DNA of 17,721 bases, from assembly GCA_964630925.1 (NCBI GenBank), contig CAZVZK010000190.1, forward strand, positions 1 to 17,721. Direction: 5' to 3'. This DNA is from RGDT01 sp964630925 (GTDB taxonomy: Bacteria; Planctomycetota; Planctomycetia; Gemmatales; Gemmataceae). A model generated the notes under the pieces. It ran no database searches and was not told where the DNA came from. It saw nothing but the letters and a program-made list of their open reading frames with translations. A program made the translations under genes and the position numbers. Shown here in pieces: positions 13,566-17,721 of this stretch. Each line of letters opens with the position of its first letter. Within the stretch, counting starts at the first letter, position 1.

Positions 13566-14291
13566 TCAGGCCGCCGTCCCGCAACCCTCCTCCTCGCGGC
13601 CCCGCACCACCCGCCGCCCGTTCTCCGTCACGACGGTCCGCGTGCCGGACACCCCGCCACGCTCGAAGCGGACCTCGACCCAGTCGCGTGTCTTGCCGAG
13701 CCGGTGGGCGATGGCCGTCTCCGCCCAGCCGAGGCGGAGCTGCCACCCGCCACGCTCGCAGCGGAGCATCGCCTCCCAGCGCGGCCCCTGCGGCTGAAAC
13801 GCTCGCGGTGCCGCCCGGCCCAGGACGCCGGCAGAGGCGAGGTGGCGGAAGTCGGCGTCCGCCGCGAGGATCTCCTCGACCGCCGGCTCGGCCTCCATCT
13901 CCCGCCGCAGCTCGGCGAGCCGCCCCGCCTTCCGCATCTCGCTCACGGAGGCGATGCCCTCGTCGTCCTGCAACCGCTCCGCCTTGCGATGGCCGACGCC
14001 GGGGAGGGAGCGGAGCTGTTCACGGGCGGGGAGGTGGGTGGGGCGGAGGACACGCAGGTCGCCGGAGCCGAGGAGCTGCTCCAGGGCGTAAGCGATGCTC
14101 TTGCCGACGCCGGGGATCGACTCCAGGCCCTTGCGGCCCGATTCGCGTAGGATCTCCTCGACGGGCCGGGGCAGGCCCTGCACGATGAGGGCGGCGGAGC
14201 GGAACGCGCGGACCTGAAACAAAGCGCCGCCCTCGCCGTCGAGCTTCCGGGCGTGGTCGAGAAGATGCCGCATCACTTCGTCATTGGTCAT
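13566..14291 (-). CDS. Helix-hairpin-helix DNA-binding protein with PolX-like N-terminus
   Basis: 241 residues. Residues 1-76 resemble the 8-kDa domain of family X DNA polymerases: MTNDEVMRHLLDHARKLD, FQVRAFRSAALIVQGLP and HhH LESIPGVGKSIAYALEQLL (56-74). A second HhH is at 92-108 (QLRSLPGVGHRKAERL). The polymerase palm and fingers and the PHP domain of bacterial PolX are absent. Residues 138-235 are a separate conserved-looking domain: VEEILAADADFRHLASAG, IAHRLGKTRDWVEVRFE, TVVTENGRRVVRGREEE. I recall similar C-termini in other HhH proteins but no assigned function. It probably binds DNA, perhaps in repair. The start ATG 14291-14289 has GAAGGAG upstream. Its stop is 15 bases before the inverted repeat. 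Confidence 0.85.
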   Translation of the reverse strand: MTNDEVMRHLLDHARKLDGEGGALFQVRAFRSAALIVQGLPRPVEEILRESGRKGLESIPGVGKSIAYALEQLLGSGDLRVLRPTHLPAREQLRSLPGVGHRKAERLQDDEGIASVSEMRKAGRLAELRREMEAEPAVEEILAADADFRHLASAGVLGRAAPRAFQPQGPRWEAMLRCERGGWQLRLGWAETAIAHRLGKTRDWVEVRFERGGVSGTRTVVTENGRRVVRGREEEGCGTAA

Positions 14292-14356
14292 GGCTGGGAC
14301 TCCTTCACGCGCGGATCGTACTCCCGCAGGGGGGCCTTTGCGAGGTCGGTAGTGAC

Positions 14357-14547
14357 AACCCCACCCCCCAACCCCCTCCCCGAAACGGAGTGGGGGGGGC
14401 GCAAGAGTGAGAAGAGTGGCGGTGGCGAGGTGGGCGCGTCACTTGAAACGCTTCGCCGAACTGGGGAATCGCACACCTCCCCTTCGGAGAGGCGATGCTC
14501 TTGTTGCTCCCCCTCTCCGCTTCGGGGAGGGGGTTGGGGGGTGGGGT
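14357..14547. repeat. 27-bp inverted repeat (ACCCCACCCCCCAACCCCCT arm) flanking about 137 bases
   Basis: The left arm 14357-14383 and right arm 14521-14547 are perfect reverse complements over 27 bases. Inside lie further CTCCCC/GGGGAG and CCTCTCCGC stretches. This C-rich repeat type (CCAACCCCCTCCCCG) recurs in intergenic regions of many GC-rich bacteria. The right arm ends two bases before the ATG of the ABC ATPase, so its GGGGTGGGG must serve as that gene's ribosome-binding region. No gene is supported in 14292-14549. Confidence 0.88.
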
Positions 14548-14549
14548 AG

Positions 14550-15584
14550 ATGCACCTCCGCCTCCACCAGCTCTCGAAATCCTTCGGCCCCGTCCGCGCC
14601 GCCGACGCCGTCTCCCTCGACGTGCCCGACGAGGAATGGCTGGTCCTCCTCGGCCCCGGCGGCTCCGGCAAGACCACCATCCTCCGACTCATCGCCGGCC
14701 TGGAGGTGCCCGACGCCGGGGGCGTCTTCATCGACGGCAAGGACGCCACCCACTGGCCACCGCACGAGCGGGGCGTCGCCCTCGTCAGCCAGCGGGCCGT
14801 CCTCTACCCGCATCTGACCGCCCGCCAGAACCTCCTGTTCGGCCTCGCTGGCGGGGAGGACATCTCCGAGGCGGTGGATCTGCTCGGCCTCGCGCCGCTG
14901 CTGGACCGCCTGCCGCACCAGATGTCCGGGGGGCAGCAGCAGCGGGTGGCGCTGGGCCGCGCCCTCGTCCGCCGGGCCTCGCTGGTCCTGCTCGACGAGC
15001 CGTTCGCCAGCCTGGATTCGGCGGCCCGGTGGGAACTTCTCACCGATCTGCCCTTGCTCAGACGGCGTCTGACGTTCACAATGATCCTTGTCACGCACGA
15101 ACAGGCGGAGGCGTTCGCGCTCGCCGGACGTGTCGCCCTCCTCGACAGGGGCCGAGTCCTCCAGACCGGCCCCCCACAGGAGGCCCACGACAGGCCCAGC
15201 AGCGTTCACGCCGCCCGGCTCCTCGGCTGGCCACCCATCAACCTCTTCCCCGGCGTCATCCGGCAGGAAGGCGAGAGAGTGGACTTCGAGGCATCGGGCA
15301 TCCGGCTGGCGTTGCCCCCGGCCCTCCTGGGCTGGGGGCGGTTCGCGGGCAGGGCCGTCCTGCTCGGCGTCCGGCCCGGATCACTCCGGCCCGGGGCCGA
15401 CGGCTGGCCCCTCGACCCCCTGGGTCGGGTGCCCGACGCCGGCGGCGGCTGGCTGTTGGCCCGCGTCTGCGGCCAACAGGCCACCCTGCGGGACGGCGAG
15501 GGGGCGTTCGCCTCCTTCCCGCCCGACGCGGCCCACCTGTTCGACGGCGATACCGGCGAGGCGCTGGCCCACGGGCCTGGCTGA
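14550..15584 (+). CDS. ABC-transporter ATP-binding protein (MalK/UgpC-like)
   Basis: ATPase subunit of a binding-protein-dependent importer, 344 residues. Walker A GPGGSGKTT (35-43), Q-loop Q81, signature MSGGQQQRVALGRAL (125-139), Walker B LVLLDEPFASLD with E150, and H-loop H183 in LVTHEQAEAF are all intact. The C-terminal part (about 225-340) looks like a TOBE/MalK-type regulatory domain (GVRPGSLRPG). No permease or solute-binding protein is in the window, so the partner is encoded elsewhere. The substrate is unknown; MalK/UgpC similarity suggests sugars, but polyamine or iron ATPases look alike. The ATG directly follows the repeat arm; the ribosome site is a G-run rather than a proper GGAGG. 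A strong terminator follows, so it is not in the nusA operon. Confidence 0.92.
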   Translation: MHLRLHQLSKSFGPVRAADAVSLDVPDEEWLVLLGPGGSGKTTILRLIAGLEVPDAGGVFIDGKDATHWPPHERGVALVSQRAVLYPHLTARQNLLFGLAGGEDISEAVDLLGLAPLLDRLPHQMSGGQQQRVALGRALVRRASLVLLDEPFASLDSAARWELLTDLPLLRRRLTFTMILVTHEQAEAFALAGRVALLDRGRVLQTGPPQEAHDRPSSVHAARLLGWPPINLFPGVIRQEGERVDFEASGIRLALPPALLGWGRFAGRAVLLGVRPGSLRPGADGWPLDPLGRVPDAGGGWLLARVCGQQATLRDGEGAFASFPPDAAHLFDGDTGEALAHGPG

Positions 15585-15618
15585 CCTCGTTGCCCCGGCT
15601 GGGAGCCAGGGGCCTCGC

Positions 15619-15647
15619 GGGTGGGACACGTCCCACCCTTTTTGTTT
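15619..15647 (+). terminator. Intrinsic terminator between the ABC ATPase and nusA
   Basis: GGGTGGGA (15619-15626), loop CACG, TCCCACCC (15631-15638), then TTTTTGTTT. This is the clearest Rho-independent terminator in the window. It ends only 46 bases before the nusA ATG, and no promoter is seen in those 46 bases. Confidence 0.85.
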
Positions 15648-15693
15648 CCCGAGAGCCGCTCCGACGCGGAGACACCCCCGGCGGGCCACGACC

Positions 15694-17180
<1,487 letters not shown>

Positions 17181-17187
<7 letters not shown>

Positions 17188-17216
17188 CCCGCGAGCCCGG
17201 CGTGACCCGCGAGCCC
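17181..17216 (+). repeat. 18-bp tandem duplication across the nusA stop codon
   Basis: GGCGTGACCCGCGAGCCC at 17181-17198 is repeated at 17199-17216. Each copy contains TGA in the same frame (17185-17187 and 17203-17205), so the nusA stop has a spare copy 18 bases on. Confidence 0.9.
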
Positions 17217-17237
17217 GGCGTCATCGGGAACGATCTC

Positions 17238-17265
17238 TTCCCTGAAACGGCCGGATGGTTAGAAT
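17238..17265 (+). promoter_or_regulatory. Weak promoter candidate for infB
   Basis: TAGAAT (17260-17265) is a good -10; TTCCCT (17238-17243) at 16 bases is a poor -35. infB may simply be read from the nusA transcript. Confidence 0.3.
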
Positions 17266-17352
17266 AGAGGGAGTGGCGTCTTACCAAGCCTTCTCCACGG
17301 CCAGTACCGGGAGAGCGTCCATGAAGTGAGTTTCAGACCAGGGAGTCCCCCT

Positions 17353-17721
17353 TTGCAGCAGCAGAAAGACAAGATCCGGATCTTCGCGCTCGCGCGCGAG
17401 CTGAACATGGAGAGCAAGGATCTGCTCGCCCTGTGTCAGGATCACGGGATCGACATCAAGAACCAGCTCAGCACCGTCGAGCCCGAGGTCAAGGACCGCA
17501 TCCTCGAAGTGGTGAATGCTGCGAAGAAGGGCTCCAAGGCGGCCGCCCCCCCGCCGCCGGCCGCGACCCGCCCCGTCGCGCCCGCCCGCCCCATCCCGAC
17601 CTTGCACAGCCGCATCGTGCCCGCCGCCAGGCCCGCCGAGCCCGTGGCTCCCCCATTGGCGCCCCCCGCGCCGGCGTCGGCCGCCCCCGCGGCGCTGCCC
17701 GCCCCCGTGGCGCCGCCCACC
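17353..17721 (+). CDS. infB: Translation initiation factor IF-2, N-terminal part
   Basis: GTPase that brings initiator tRNA to the ribosome. The first 123 codons are here; the G domain lies beyond the window. Residues about 5-55 are the IF2 N-terminal domain (KDKIRIFALARELNMESKDL, then the ALCQDHGIDIKNQLSTVEPE stretch and VKDRILEVV), followed by the usual long Pro/Ala-rich linker (AAPPPPAATRPVAPARP...). No ATG fits. TTG at 17353 with GGGAG at 17341-17345 is preferred; GTG at 17326 (adding MSFRPGSPP) is the alternative, with GGGAGAG at 17309-17315. It follows nusA in the widely conserved nusA-infB order with a 165-base spacer. Confidence 0.9.
   Translation, partial: MQQQKDKIRIFALARELNMESKDLLALCQDHGIDIKNQLSTVEPEVKDRILEVVNAAKKGSKAAAPPPPAATRPVAPARPIPTLHSRIVPAARPAEPVAPPLAPPAPASAAPAALPAPVAPPT

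Noticed and set aside
15088..15693. N-terminal extension of NusA through the ABC ATPase gene
   Set aside because: This is another frame of the ABC gene and runs through a strong terminator. NusA homology begins after 15694.

Overview
The window is a piece of a draft bacterial genome. It is very GC-rich, Shine-Dalgarno-led (GGAGG-type sites before most genes) and rich in palindromic intergenic repeats. Several proteins look planctomycetal: Tat-exported Gfo/Idh/MocA oxidoreductase, 24-residue LRR protein of the VTDAGLKEL type, futalosine-type UbiA homologue, divergent AnmK. My best guess is Planctomycetota, order Gemmatales (inference; no 16S is present). Two runs of N (100 nt at 7209-7308, 10 nt at 10598-10607) mark assembly gaps.

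Layout. 1-508 (-): 5' part of a large-type catalase, its C-terminus lying outside the window. 599-1759 (+): Cys/Met-metabolism PLP enzyme. 1772-1911: long inverted repeat. 1990-3705 (+): PMT/ArnT-like membrane glycosyltransferase ending in an intrinsic terminator. 3789-5794 (+): two-gene operon of a class I glutamine-amidotransferase homologue lacking its cysteine nucleophile and a divergent AnmK-like sugar kinase. 5954-6712 (+): exported cupin-like protein. 6990-7618 (+): secreted LRR protein interrupted by the assembly gap. 7619-8636: gene-poor stretch with a hairpin, a tyrosine-recombinase remnant and three repeat structures, next to the 3' end of tRNA-Gln(UUG) (8637-8707, -).

8698-9393 (-): rex, whose stop codon lies inside the tRNA-Gln gene. 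Divergent from it is parB (9546-10415), with a near-consensus parS-like 16-mer in its promoter region and no parA beside it. tRNA-Pro(UGG) follows with its own promoter, then a G-tract/C-tract palindrome with a gap. 10775-11377 (+): three-zinc-ribbon protein. 11382-14291 (-): a Gfo/Idh/MocA oxidoreductase, a UbiA-type prenyltransferase probably of menaquinone synthesis, and a helix-hairpin-helix protein; a 24-bp inverted repeat separates the last two. 14357-14547: a 27-bp inverted repeat ending two bases before the start codon of an ABC-transporter ATPase (14550-15584). A strong intrinsic terminator then separates it from nusA (15694-17187) and the start of infB (17353 to the window end).

Functional themes: a transcription/translation core (nusA-infB), chromosome segregation (ParB and possible parS), redox sensing and respiration (Rex, UbiA/menaquinone, catalase), and cell-envelope functions (glycosyltransferase, AnmK-like pair, exported proteins). 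I see no clearly novel multi-gene defence or biosynthetic system. The most distinctive items are the tandem pair of active-site-degenerate enzyme homologues, the rex/tRNA-Gln overlap, the parS-like site over the parB promoter, the terminator directly before nusA, and at least four unrelated palindromic intergenic repeat families.
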